Source of the DNA: an uncultured Clostridia bacterium
GTDB lineage: Bacteria > Bacillota > Clostridia > Christensenellales > Borkfalkiaceae
DNA length: 64,000 bases
Direction: 5' to 3'
Assembly: GCA_945949395.1 (NCBI GenBank)
Contig: CAMFEK010000002.1
Location: forward strand, 1-64,000
Shown here: piece after piece, positions 15,790-24,638 of the stretch
Position numbering within the stretch: position 1 is the stretch's first letter
Layout of the letters: each line of letters begins with the position of its first letter
Made by a program: the position numbers and the translations under genes
Notes under the pieces: generated by a model
What the model was told of the DNA's origin: nothing
What the model saw: only the letters and a program-made list of their open reading frames with translations
Database searches by the model: none

Positions 15790-18574
15790 TAAAAAAGAAC
15801 TGATCGAAACATATATAAGGTTATTCGGGTCGCATTATCAGGCTACAAAACTGTTAAATTCGTCAGTAAAGATCGATGATGAATTTATATCCGTTTTCTT
15901 TGATCAGGTGCTTGATCAGTATGGGGAAAAGCTTGCAATAACCGACGTTGAAAAGGATGAAATTGTCCGGAAAATCAAATCTCAGTATTGTATCTGGCAG
16001 GATGAGGGCGCCGCTCTGGTCGGAGATTACGAGCATGATTTTCAATGGTATGCTAAGCTGCAGGAAGATACTGATTATGAAGAATATTACTGGCCAAGAT
16101 ATAAAGCTCATCTGCAGAGTAAAAATTTCAGCGAAAAAGGAATTTCAGTACTTGAAGAAAATACTTTGCCGAAACTGATGTCGTACATCGGCAATCCGAA
16201 TGAAAGCAGCGCCTTTTCTATCCGCGGTCTGGTTGTCGGAGATGTACAGTCTGGTAAAACCTCCAATTATTTAGGACTTATAACAAAAGCGGCTGATGCT
16301 GGGTACAAAGTCATATTTTTGCTCACCGGTACAATTGAGAGTCTCCGTCGTCAGACGCAGAAGAGAGTGGAAGAGGGCTTTATTGGCTATGATTCTGTAA
16401 ATGCAGAAGATGTAGGAGTCGGAAGGGGTATTCATACTCCGAAGGCTTTCACTAGCCGTGATAATGATTTTACAGGGAAAAACGATCAGAACACTACATA
16501 CCGGATTAACGACAATCCTTCGGAACCTCCGATGATTTTTGTCATAAAAAAGAACGTATCTGTTCTGAAAAAACTGTATGCTTCTCTGAAAAACATAAAT
16601 ACAAGCAGCTCTGTAACGCAGATACCGGCTCCTATGCTGATGATTGATGATGAAGCCGATAACGCAAGTATAAACACGAATAAGCAGGATGAAGATCCTA
16701 CAAAGATTAATAATTACATCCGCAAGATACTTAAGCTGTTTGCGAGAAATACTTATGTGGGATTTACAGCGACGCCTTTTGCAAATGTATTTATCGGCTA
16801 TAACACCCAGGATGAAATGCTGGCTGACGATCTGTTCCCCAGACATTTTATTTACTCGCTTGAATCTCCGTCCAATTATTGCGGAGCAAAAAAATATTTC
16901 TTTAATGAAAACAGCAATGTCCGCTTTATCAAAGATCAAAACGAGCAGCTGTTTCCGTTAAGGCATAGAAAAGAATGGGTAGGGACAGAGCTTTTCAAGT
17001 CCTTTTATCACGCTATCAATGTCTTTCTGCTGGCAAATGCCATCAGAGACGTCAGGGAGATCGATAAAAATACCCATCGCTCTATGCTGATAAACATGTC
17101 GAGGTTTACTAAGGTTCAGTTTGTTATAAAAGACATTGTGACGGATTACTTTGACAATATGAAGCGTGCTGTTAAGCAGAACTGTCGCTGCGGAAAAGAA
17201 GATTATATGAAGAATCCCTACATCAGTTCACTGTATAATTCTTTTGCAGAGGAATATGAGGGAAACAGCTGGAACGGGAGATCTGCAACCTGGGATGAGG
17301 TTTTCTCAATATTACCTGAATCAATTAAAGACATAGAAATCGCAGTAGTTAACTCTGCCAGAAATTCCAGTAAAGTAGATTACTCAAAACATGAAAAAGA
17401 CGGATTGCGCGTGATCGCCATAGGCGGCCTCGCATTATCTAGAGGCCTGACGCTTGAAGGCTTGTGTGTAAGCTATTTTTACAGAAATACTGCGACATTC
17501 GACGTTCTGATGCAGATGGGACGGTGGTTCGGGTATCGCGATGACTATGGGGATCTGTGTAAAATATTCCTTACTGAATTTTCTTATAACTATTACAGAG
17601 AAATCAGCGAGTCAATTGATCAGCTGAAAAAAGATATCCGTACGATGGGCGCACAGGGGAAGCGGCCTGAAGATTATGGTATCCGTGTCCGGAACAATTC
17701 GGAGGAAATGGGCATTACAGCAGCGAATAAAATGCGGAATACAAAGGCAAAGATTGAACGCAAGTCTTTTTATGGAAGTGTATTTGAAACGCCGTACCTT
17801 CACCGTGATCTGTCGGCAATTGCTGAAAACATTTCGCTTGCAAAAGAATTTGTTTCTGAATTTAAGCCTGATCAGAAGGATTCCTCCGTCAGACATCCTT
17901 ACTTCAGAGATATTCCGGCAAAGAGAGTCAATGATCTGATCAGCAGTCTGAGGGTTCACGAGGCGAATGAAAACTTTGATACAAAGCAGATCAGTCGTTT
18001 TTTACAGAACCACGATGATATAAAATTTGATGTGCTGATAATGGGTGGAGACAAAGGAAATGATCCCGTTGATTTTTATCCGCTTTTTGTTGATACCTGT
18101 GTAAAAAGAGCATTTGACGTTGTGAACAGGGATGAATACGTCAATCAGCAGATAATCCGTATTAACGGAATTCGCGCGCATTTGTGGGGGCCTGCTGATA
18201 CAGCGAACGGATTAAGTCCTGAGGTCAGAAAGAATGTTGAGACAATGCAGGGCGGGAAAGCGAAGGCGCAGGATTATATGGTTGAAGGACGCAATGCGTT
18301 GCTTATCATATATTATATTCAGCCAAACAATGATGATGTTGATATCGAAAGTTATTATACCGCTGAAAATTCTGTAGATGAAGTAGTGCTGGCTCAGATC
18401 AGAATGCTTCTGGATATGAAAAAAAATGAATTGCCATATTTAATCGGTTTTGCCATTGGCTTTCCGAAAAAGGAAGGAGTAATTGATGGCGCAACAAATT
18501 ATATAGTGAACAGAACCTGCAATTATTATGAGAAACAGCATCAGGAAGATTACAATGATTATGGAGAAGAATGA
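15782..18574 (+). CDS. Z1-domain superfamily II helicase-like ATPase
   Basis: A 930-residue protein of the Z1 family. Walker A is GDVQSGKT (153-160), the DEAD-box equivalent is IDDEAD (about 288-293), and GFTATPFAN is the motif III-like segment. These are the marks of the helicase-like Z1 proteins that travel with MORC ATPases and DUF4420 in restriction systems. It is likely the motor that translocates on DNA for the nuclease parts. ATG 15782 is preferred to TTG 15779 because GAGGAG lies at the right distance. It overlaps the upstream gene by 8 bases and the next by one base, so the three are strictly co-translated. Confidence 0.85.
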   Translation: MIDKKELIETYIRLFGSHYQATKLLNSSVKIDDEFISVFFDQVLDQYGEKLAITDVEKDEIVRKIKSQYCIWQDEGAALVGDYEHDFQWYAKLQEDTDYEEYYWPRYKAHLQSKNFSEKGISVLEENTLPKLMSYIGNPNESSAFSIRGLVVGDVQSGKTSNYLGLITKAADAGYKVIFLLTGTIESLRRQTQKRVEEGFIGYDSVNAEDVGVGRGIHTPKAFTSRDNDFTGKNDQNTTYRINDNPSEPPMIFVIKKNVSVLKKLYASLKNINTSSSVTQIPAPMLMIDDEADNASINTNKQDEDPTKINNYIRKILKLFARNTYVGFTATPFANVFIGYNTQDEMLADDLFPRHFIYSLESPSNYCGAKKYFFNENSNVRFIKDQNEQLFPLRHRKEWVGTELFKSFYHAINVFLLANAIRDVREIDKNTHRSMLINMSRFTKVQFVIKDIVTDYFDNMKRAVKQNCRCGKEDYMKNPYISSLYNSFAEEYEGNSWNGRSATWDEVFSILPESIKDIEIAVVNSARNSSKVDYSKHEKDGLRVIAIGGLALSRGLTLEGLCVSYFYRNTATFDVLMQMGRWFGYRDDYGDLCKIFLTEFSYNYYREISESIDQLKKDIRTMGAQGKRPEDYGIRVRNNSEEMGITAANKMRNTKAKIERKSFYGSVFETPYLHRDLSAIAENISLAKEFVSEFKPDQKDSSVRHPYFRDIPAKRVNDLISSLRVHEANENFDTKQISRFLQNHDDIKFDVLIMGGDKGNDPVDFYPLFVDTCVKRAFDVVNRDEYVNQQIIRINGIRAHLWGPADTANGLSPEVRKNVETMQGGKAKAQDYMVEGRNALLIIYYIQPNNDDVDIESYYTAENSVDEVVLAQIRMLLDMKKNELPYLIGFAIGFPKKEGVIDGATNYIVNRTCNYYEKQHQEDYNDYGEE

Positions 18575-19488
18575 TGAACGTCATCGAAATAAAAGACAAG
18601 TTTGAAGCAATAAAAGCAAATTCAACCTATCTGCGTGTTAACGAACAGCATCCTCTTGAATTGTATCTGGGGCTGAATGAACAGGGGCAGAAAACATTAA
18701 GATACAACGGCACATTCACTCCTGTGAAGATTGTGGGTAATTCTCTTCTTGTGATAAAACAGGTAAAGACATCTTTGGGATACAGTATTCTGTTTTCTTT
18801 TAATTCGAAAGAAAATTTTACTTTGTTTTACAAGCTGTGTGAAGACATTATAAATCAGACTGAAAATTGTACGGCGCAGAACGGCTATGTGGAGATTGTG
18901 AACAGATATAATCTCTGGAAGAAAATGTTTTATGGCAGAAAGGATATTCTTTCCGAAGAAGAGATACAGGGATTGATTGGCGAACTGCTCTTTCTGCGTG
19001 ATACGATTATCAGGAAGTATGGAACGACTGCCGGGTTGAATTCGTGGAGCGGTCCGGAACCGACGCATAAGGATTTTTCAAATAAGAATGATTGGTTTGA
19101 AATCAAATCAATTTCAAACAATAAGTCTTCGGTAGTCATTTCATCTGTAGAACAGCTTGAATCAGATGTTGAAGGGAAACTGATCATATTCCATATGGAA
19201 AAAATGAGTCCGGAATTTAAGGGGTGTTCCCTGAACGCGTTGGCTACGGAAATAATGACATCGTTTGCATTGGATACTGACAGAGACCTTTTTGCGGATA
19301 AACTGGCGGAAGCCGGATATGTCTTTAATGAAGTGTATGATAACTATGTTTATAATGTGGTTAAATCAGACACGTACAGGGTGACCGAAGATTTTCCGAG
19401 AATCAGGTATGAGAATCTGCCCCGCGGGATAATAAAGGTAAAATATGAAATTGAACTGTCTGCTATAGAAAAATTCAGGGAGATATGA
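18574..19488 (+). CDS. PD-(D/E)XK nuclease-like protein, DUF4420 family
   Basis: A 304-residue protein between Z1 and AIPR, the usual place for DUF4420. A nuclease-like core is visible: a helix with GLIGELLFLRD, then PTHKDFSNKNDWFEIKS, that is, Asp followed by Glu-x-Lys as in the PD-(D/E)XK fold. It is the probable DNA-cutting part of the system. An ATG at 18571 overlaps the Z1 stop, but ATG 18574 has better spacing from GGAG. It ends 4 bases before the AIPR gene. Confidence 0.8.
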   Translation: MNVIEIKDKFEAIKANSTYLRVNEQHPLELYLGLNEQGQKTLRYNGTFTPVKIVGNSLLVIKQVKTSLGYSILFSFNSKENFTLFYKLCEDIINQTENCTAQNGYVEIVNRYNLWKKMFYGRKDILSEEEIQGLIGELLFLRDTIIRKYGTTAGLNSWSGPEPTHKDFSNKNDWFEIKSISNNKSSVVISSVEQLESDVEGKLIIFHMEKMSPEFKGCSLNALATEIMTSFALDTDRDLFADKLAEAGYVFNEVYDNYVYNVVKSDTYRVTEDFPRIRYENLPRGIIKVKYEIELSAIEKFREI

Positions 19489-19492
19489 TGAT

Positions 19493-21592
19493 ATGGAAAT
19501 TACATATGAAGAGTATAAAAGTGAATATCTCGAAGATATTCATCTTGAAGCGCAGATAGAAGGAACGACATATAACGATTATTTTCTTACAGACATACTT
19601 GGCAAGCTTGTCGCGATGGGGGAATTAATTGATCCCCAACCTATGGTTGTAAATAAAAAGGGCAGGAACAATCGTATTATGTCCTTTGACGCGATTGCTT
19701 TTGATGAGGCAGATAAATCTGTAGTTCTCATTTCAAACGAATTTAAGGATTCTCTGACTGAAACGTTGACTCTTACGGATATCAACAGAATCCAGACAAG
19801 AATGCTCAATTTTCTGGAAGAGGCGTATGAGGGGACGTTAGATAAATATTTTGATCTTTACGATGACGTTCTGAAGATAGGGAAAGATATCGCCAGAAGG
19901 ATGCATATTGATTATGTTAATCTTGAAAATGACGAATCTATTGATAAGATCAAGCTGATTATTGTTACCAATCAAGATATCAGCAATGCGGTCAGGGAGT
20001 TGCCGCCCTTTGTGTTTCTGAATAAAAAAGTCAGTCTGAATATATGGGGCACGCAAAGATTATTTGAGTTATATCAGTCTGGGAGAGAGCGCGAACCGAT
20101 TATCATCAGGACTGAAAAATACGGAATTGACGGGATTCCGTGCATAAAAGCTGAAATGGTTGATAATGTTGATTACGACGCGTATCTTGCGATTGTGCCG
20201 GGAGAATTTCTGCATAAAATTTATTATGAACACGGACCTCATCTGCTGGAGGGGAATATCCGGGCATTCCTGAGCAACAGAGGAAAAATCAATAAAGGAA
20301 TAAGAAATACAATAAGAACAGAACCCACTAAGTTTTTTACCTATAACAACGGAATTGCCTGCACAGCCTCAAAAATTGTTTTGTCGCCTGACGGACATAA
20401 GATAGTTGAGATAGAAGATCTCCAGATTATTAACGGAGGGCAGACGACGGCTTCGCTTACTTCAGCGGTATTGAAAGACAAGTTGTCTCTGGATAATATA
20501 TTTGTTCCGATGAAACTGACCGTAGTCAAGAACGACGATTACGATACTATGATACAGAACATATCTAAGTATGCAAACAGTCAGAATACCGTGACAGATG
20601 CGGATTTTTTCTCCAATCATCCTTTTCACAGGACGATGGCATCACTGTCCGTCCATACTCCTGCCCCGGCTAAAGACGGAAGTCTGCATGGTACATATTG
20701 GTATTATGAGCGGTCGCGCGGGAAATATGAACAGGAACAGTTCAAGCTTTATAAGAAAAGTGATATAGAAAATTTCAGGAAGAAGTATCCTAAAAATCAG
20801 GTTGTGAAAAAGGAAGAACTGGCAAAATATTATACTGCTGCTGAGCTGTTGCGTCCGGACAGAGTCAGCGCCGGCTCGCAGAAAGTCATGAAATTTTTTG
20901 CGGAGATAATTGACAAGAAGTATCAGACTCAAAGCGAATATTTTAACACGGAATTTTTCAGAAGATGTATTTCCTATACGATTCTTTACAGGGAAACAGA
21001 CCGCATTGTCAACAAATCAGACTGGTATAATGTAGGCGGATATAAGCTGAATATTGTCCCGTATACCATATCCAAGATAATAAGTGCAATACCGGATGGA
21101 TTTTCCTTGGATTATGATCGTATCTGGAAAAAACAGGAGCTATATCCGTCTCTAGCCAGAGAAATAAACAGAGTGGCGCAGATTACCAATGAATTTATTC
21201 AGAAATCATATGGCGTTATTGTTACGGAGTACTGTAAAAAAGAGGAAACATGGAAAAGATACATGGAAGTCCCGTTGAGCTTTTCAAAGGAATTTACAGA
21301 TGATCTGATGCCTTTGGCTGTAATGGAAGAAAGTATGAAGTCTGAAATCAAGTCAGAAAAACTTGGTAAAGAACTGAATGTTGAAATGGAAATAGTTTCG
21401 TTAGGCGGTGAGTATTGGCGAAATCTGATTGCGGAAGGAGTTAAGAGGAAGATTCTTTCGCCAATGGAATTGGATCTGCTGAATATTGCTGCTTCTATCG
21501 ATACAGCGAGGCCGCGTATTGCCACACCAAAGCAGGCCAAACTGATCTGGAAAATACGACAGAAATTAGAAAACAGCGGAGTGCTTGTTTAA
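19493..21592 (+). CDS. AIPR-family abortive-infection protein
   Basis: A 699-residue protein with the AIPR hallmark INGGQTTASL in its middle and an N-terminal restriction-enzyme-like region with long helices. AIPR proteins are named for abortive phage resistance and occur in restriction-type operons with MORC and Z1 proteins. Its activity is not known; a nuclease or translocating role has been proposed from fold predictions. It lies 4 bases after DUF4420 and 20 bases before the methyltransferase. No disruption was seen. Confidence 0.85.
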   Translation: MEITYEEYKSEYLEDIHLEAQIEGTTYNDYFLTDILGKLVAMGELIDPQPMVVNKKGRNNRIMSFDAIAFDEADKSVVLISNEFKDSLTETLTLTDINRIQTRMLNFLEEAYEGTLDKYFDLYDDVLKIGKDIARRMHIDYVNLENDESIDKIKLIIVTNQDISNAVRELPPFVFLNKKVSLNIWGTQRLFELYQSGREREPIIIRTEKYGIDGIPCIKAEMVDNVDYDAYLAIVPGEFLHKIYYEHGPHLLEGNIRAFLSNRGKINKGIRNTIRTEPTKFFTYNNGIACTASKIVLSPDGHKIVEIEDLQIINGGQTTASLTSAVLKDKLSLDNIFVPMKLTVVKNDDYDTMIQNISKYANSQNTVTDADFFSNHPFHRTMASLSVHTPAPAKDGSLHGTYWYYERSRGKYEQEQFKLYKKSDIENFRKKYPKNQVVKKEELAKYYTAAELLRPDRVSAGSQKVMKFFAEIIDKKYQTQSEYFNTEFFRRCISYTILYRETDRIVNKSDWYNVGGYKLNIVPYTISKIISAIPDGFSLDYDRIWKKQELYPSLAREINRVAQITNEFIQKSYGVIVTEYCKKEETWKRYMEVPLSFSKEFTDDLMPLAVMEESMKSEIKSEKLGKELNVEMEIVSLGGEYWRNLIAEGVKRKILSPMELDLLNIAASIDTARPRIATPKQAKLIWKIRQKLENSGVLV

Positions 21593-21612
21593 TAAACAGA
21601 GAGTAAGATATA

Positions 21613-22896
21613 ATGAAGAATATTTACAACATTGTTGAGTTTTTCAGTGGTATAGGCAGTCAGGCACGTGCCTTGAAAAATATAGGAATCAATATAAATG
21701 TTCAGGCAACATGCGAATGGGATTTACACGCATTTATTGCCTATGATGCAATTCATGAAAGCTATGAGATTCTTCCGGAAGTGGAGTCTCTGAACAAAAA
21801 ACAGTTACTGGCTATCCTGAGTAAATATACCCTCAGCAACAACGGAAAGGAGCCGATGAATTATCTGACTTTGCGGGGTTACAGCGAGATTGTTTTAAGA
21901 CGGATGCTTTCTGCAATAAAGCGTACGAGAAATCTGGTCGATATCAGCAGGGTGCATGGCGAACAGATGCCGGACAATACGGATATCCTTACATATTCCT
22001 TCCCTTGTCAGGATCTTTCTAACGTAGGAGCATTTCATGGCTATAATAAGGGCATTGATATTGACTCGGGTAGCAGATCAAGCCTGTTATGGCAGGTAGG
22101 ACGGATCCTGACAGAAATGAAGAACTTGGGAAAAGTATTGCCTCGTTATCTGATAATGGAAAACGTTCCTACTCTGTTATCTCCAAGGCACAAAGAAAAT
22201 TTTGAAAAATGGATCAATGAACTTGAAGAGATCGGCTATGTCAGTAAATATATGCCGGTCAATGCAAGAAATTACGGATTACCGCAGAATCGTCCGCGTC
22301 TGCTGATGATGAGCGTTTTCGTCGGTCAGAACGAGTCGTTAAAAAAAGAGATAAAAGCATTCTTTGATTCTTGGGGATCGGATGAAACGAAAATATTGAG
22401 TGATTACAGAAAATCCAGGTTTTATTCGCCTGTTACCATAAACCAGCTGCTGAGACAGCCGGCTGATCGGCGCAGTAAGTTGTGGGGGGAAGCACTGGAT
22501 TGTACACCGAATGATACGGTTTCGCGCAGAAAGATCTGGGAAGAAAACCCGAAGATAGTTGATGAACAAGGCCGCATTACTTCAGAGGATTTTATAAGGA
22601 CAATTACCACCAAACAGGACAGGCACCCTAATTCCGGTAATGTGTATTTTGACAGCGGAGTGGAAGGGCGCGGAAAGTTCAGATATCTGACACCGAGAGA
22701 ATGCTTGTTGTTCATGGGATTTACCGATGAAGATTATGAGCGCCTTCAGGCTAACAATCCGGAGCAGAGAGTAAAAAGCAAATTATTTCCGCGTGATAAA
22801 ATAATCAGAATGGCAGGAAACAGTATTCCGGTTAAAATGCTGGAAGGATTTTTTTATCAGCTTTATAAGACAGAGCCGATTCTGGGAAAATACTGA
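21613..22896 (+). CDS. dcm: DNA cytosine-C5 methyltransferase
   Basis: A 427-residue C5 methylase with motifs in order: I (FFSGIGSQARAL), IV with the catalytic Cys132 in SFPCQDLS, VI (MENVPTL), VIII (QNRPRLLM) and X (AGNSIPVKMLEGFF). It should protect host DNA from the nucleases of this operon; the recognition sequence cannot be read from the protein. Its stop overlaps the vsr start (TGATG), which fits the Dcm-Vsr pairing in which Vsr repairs T-G mismatches that arise from deaminated 5-methylcytosine. Confidence 0.92.
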   Translation: MKNIYNIVEFFSGIGSQARALKNIGININVQATCEWDLHAFIAYDAIHESYEILPEVESLNKKQLLAILSKYTLSNNGKEPMNYLTLRGYSEIVLRRMLSAIKRTRNLVDISRVHGEQMPDNTDILTYSFPCQDLSNVGAFHGYNKGIDIDSGSRSSLLWQVGRILTEMKNLGKVLPRYLIMENVPTLLSPRHKENFEKWINELEEIGYVSKYMPVNARNYGLPQNRPRLLMMSVFVGQNESLKKEIKAFFDSWGSDETKILSDYRKSRFYSPVTINQLLRQPADRRSKLWGEALDCTPNDTVSRRKIWEENPKIVDEQGRITSEDFIRTITTKQDRHPNSGNVYFDSGVEGRGKFRYLTPRECLLFMGFTDEDYERLQANNPEQRVKSKLFPRDKIIRMAGNSIPVKMLEGFFYQLYKTEPILGKY

Positions 22897-23321
22897 TGGA
22901 TGTTCATAATAAAGAAATAAGAAGTTACAATATGTCCCGTATAAAGGGGAAGAAAACAAAACCAGAGGAAGTCGTCGCAAAATACTTGTTTGCGAATGGA
23001 TTCCGTTACAGGCGAAATGTGAAAGGGCTTCCCGGTACGCCAGATATTGTCCTGAAAAAATACAGAACTGTAATATTTGTAAATGGTTGCTTCTGGCATT
23101 GCCATGAAGGGTGTAAATGGTTTGTCCTTCCTGAAACGAATGCTGAATTCTGGAAGAAGAAATTTGACTGTAATCGCGAAAGAGATAAACAAAATTATAA
23201 AAAATTACAGGATGATGGTTGGAATGTAATTATTGTCTGGGAATGTGAAATCAGACACAGCGACCGGAAGATGAGACTTGAAACGTTAGTTGAGGAAATC
23301 ACCCGGCAGACGTGCCGATGA
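22896..23321 (+). CDS. vsr: Very-short-patch mismatch endonuclease Vsr
   Basis: A 141-residue protein of standard Vsr length. It has NMSRIKGKKTKPE near the N-terminus, the catalytic LPGTPDIVL, the zinc-binding VNGCFWHCHEGC and the closing IVWECE motif. The enzyme nicks 5' of the T in T-G mismatches at methylated sites and so limits mutation caused by the adjacent cytosine methylase. It overlaps the methylase stop by one base. Confidence 0.92.
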   Translation: MDVHNKEIRSYNMSRIKGKKTKPEEVVAKYLFANGFRYRRNVKGLPGTPDIVLKKYRTVIFVNGCFWHCHEGCKWFVLPETNAEFWKKKFDCNRERDKQNYKKLQDDGWNVIIVWECEIRHSDRKMRLETLVEEITRQTCR

Positions 23322-23331
23322 AGGAGGATAT

Positions 23332-24069
23332 GTGTTAACTGATCTGAATAAAAAGCTTTCTGTAATAGCTTATTATTTATCAAAGTTTGATAAAGACGCC
23401 GTCCATCAATTAGGGTATGATACTTTTTCGGGCGCGTTTGAAGATATATCTATGAAATTCGGCAAGCCGGACAGCTATATGAAATTGCGACGTGATGAGT
23501 TTGATGTATTAACAGGAAGCGCCCGGAAGGGGTGGCATAAGCGTTCCCCGGCGCCGGGCGTTGTGCTAATGCACAATGAACTAAAAAATTATACATTCGA
23601 GGAATTAACGGGGATTGTTGAAGACCTGATGAACGATGACAGTGTGCCGATTACCGTCACGGAGCCTGCTCCGAAGCAGAGAGAGATTCTTACGCAATTT
23701 ACAGAAGAAGAGATAGAACAGATCCTTAATCAGAACGACTCCGCTGCAAAAGTGGTAAAAAAGACGGGAAGTTATAACGCAAGAATTTTTGATAATAATG
23801 TTCAGAAATCTTTAAAAGCGCTGTATCGTTACAAATGCCAGATTTGCGGAGCAACAGCGACGGTTATGTATGGTGTCGATGTTTCTGAGGCGCACCATAT
23901 CGAGTATTTTTGTAAAACAGCAAATAACAATCCTGGGAATATTGTTATTTTGTGTCCAGATCACCACAGGATCGTGCACAAGGCAAAAGCTGTTTTCAAT
24001 TTTACGTTACATCAGTTCGAATACAACAACGCAAGGGTTGATCCCCTGATATTTAATCTGCATATCTGA
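23332..24069 (+). CDS. HNH endonuclease of restriction operon
   Basis: GTG at 23332, with AAGGAGG at ideal distance, gives 245 residues. The C-terminal HNH domain shows CQICGATA, then EAHHIEYF, then GNIVILCPDHHRIVH: two Cys-x-x-Cys-like zinc pairs around a His-His-Asn core. The N-terminal 130 residues, including GYDTFSGAF and a GSARKGWHKR stretch, may recognise DNA and match no domain I know. It is positioned directly after vsr and is probably a second nuclease of the system, perhaps one that cuts modified or unmodified sites. Confidence 0.85.
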   Translation: MLTDLNKKLSVIAYYLSKFDKDAVHQLGYDTFSGAFEDISMKFGKPDSYMKLRRDEFDVLTGSARKGWHKRSPAPGVVLMHNELKNYTFEELTGIVEDLMNDDSVPITVTEPAPKQREILTQFTEEEIEQILNQNDSAAKVVKKTGSYNARIFDNNVQKSLKALYRYKCQICGATATVMYGVDVSEAHHIEYFCKTANNNPGNIVILCPDHHRIVHKAKAVFNFTLHQFEYNNARVDPLIFNLHI

Positions 24070-24113
24070 TATCTTAATGAATAACAAAAGGCCAAAGAGG
24101 TCGGAGGGAAAAA

Positions 24114-24479
24114 ATGAATATTGACCAGTTAAAAGATCTGATTTCATCTTATGATAAATGTACAACTCAACGCTCTTGGGTCATGAGCGGTGCAATTATT
24201 CACTATTCAAATGAGTATATTGATGTAATAAGGTTGGACAGCTCTAACAAATGGACAGGCGATGATACGATGATCAAAATGTGGAGCATCATCATAAACC
24301 TTAAAAAAGATTTTACGTTGTTACCTAATTATTGGGAATTAAAGAAGATAATTACAATAGAACTTACACCGGTAACAAAAGGCAAAAATAAAGGTGCGTA
24401 TGGAATAAGAATACGGAATATGCACAGAGATCCGGAAGAAATGATAGTGCGAGCAATTCTTGATTATATCTTTAGCTGA
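24114..24479 (+). CDS. Unrecognised small protein at end of restriction operon
   Basis: 121 residues, ATG 24114 behind GGAGGGAAAAA. Composition is mixed alpha/beta with no motif I recognise; the last third has TPVTKGKNKGAYGIRIR, a strand-turn-strand-like segment with basic residues. It lies 44 bases after the HNH gene with no terminator in between, so it could be an accessory or inhibitor of the system. The 160 bases after it are AT-rich and carry no clear gene. Confidence 0.5.
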   Translation: MNIDQLKDLISSYDKCTTQRSWVMSGAIIHYSNEYIDVIRLDSSNKWTGDDTMIKMWSIIINLKKDFTLLPNYWELKKIITIELTPVTKGKNKGAYGIRIRNMHRDPEEMIVRAILDYIFS

Positions 24480-24638
24480 TATTTTTAAAAGATTACAATT
24501 ACAATGTATCAATAAAGATAATTGAAATGTGATAAGCTTTTAAGGCTAAGGATGATGTGTTTTGTGGTTGTATACAATGTGCCGCATTGATGCAAACCTG
24601 AAGTTTTATAGATAGGGCGGGAGGTTATAGGTTACATA

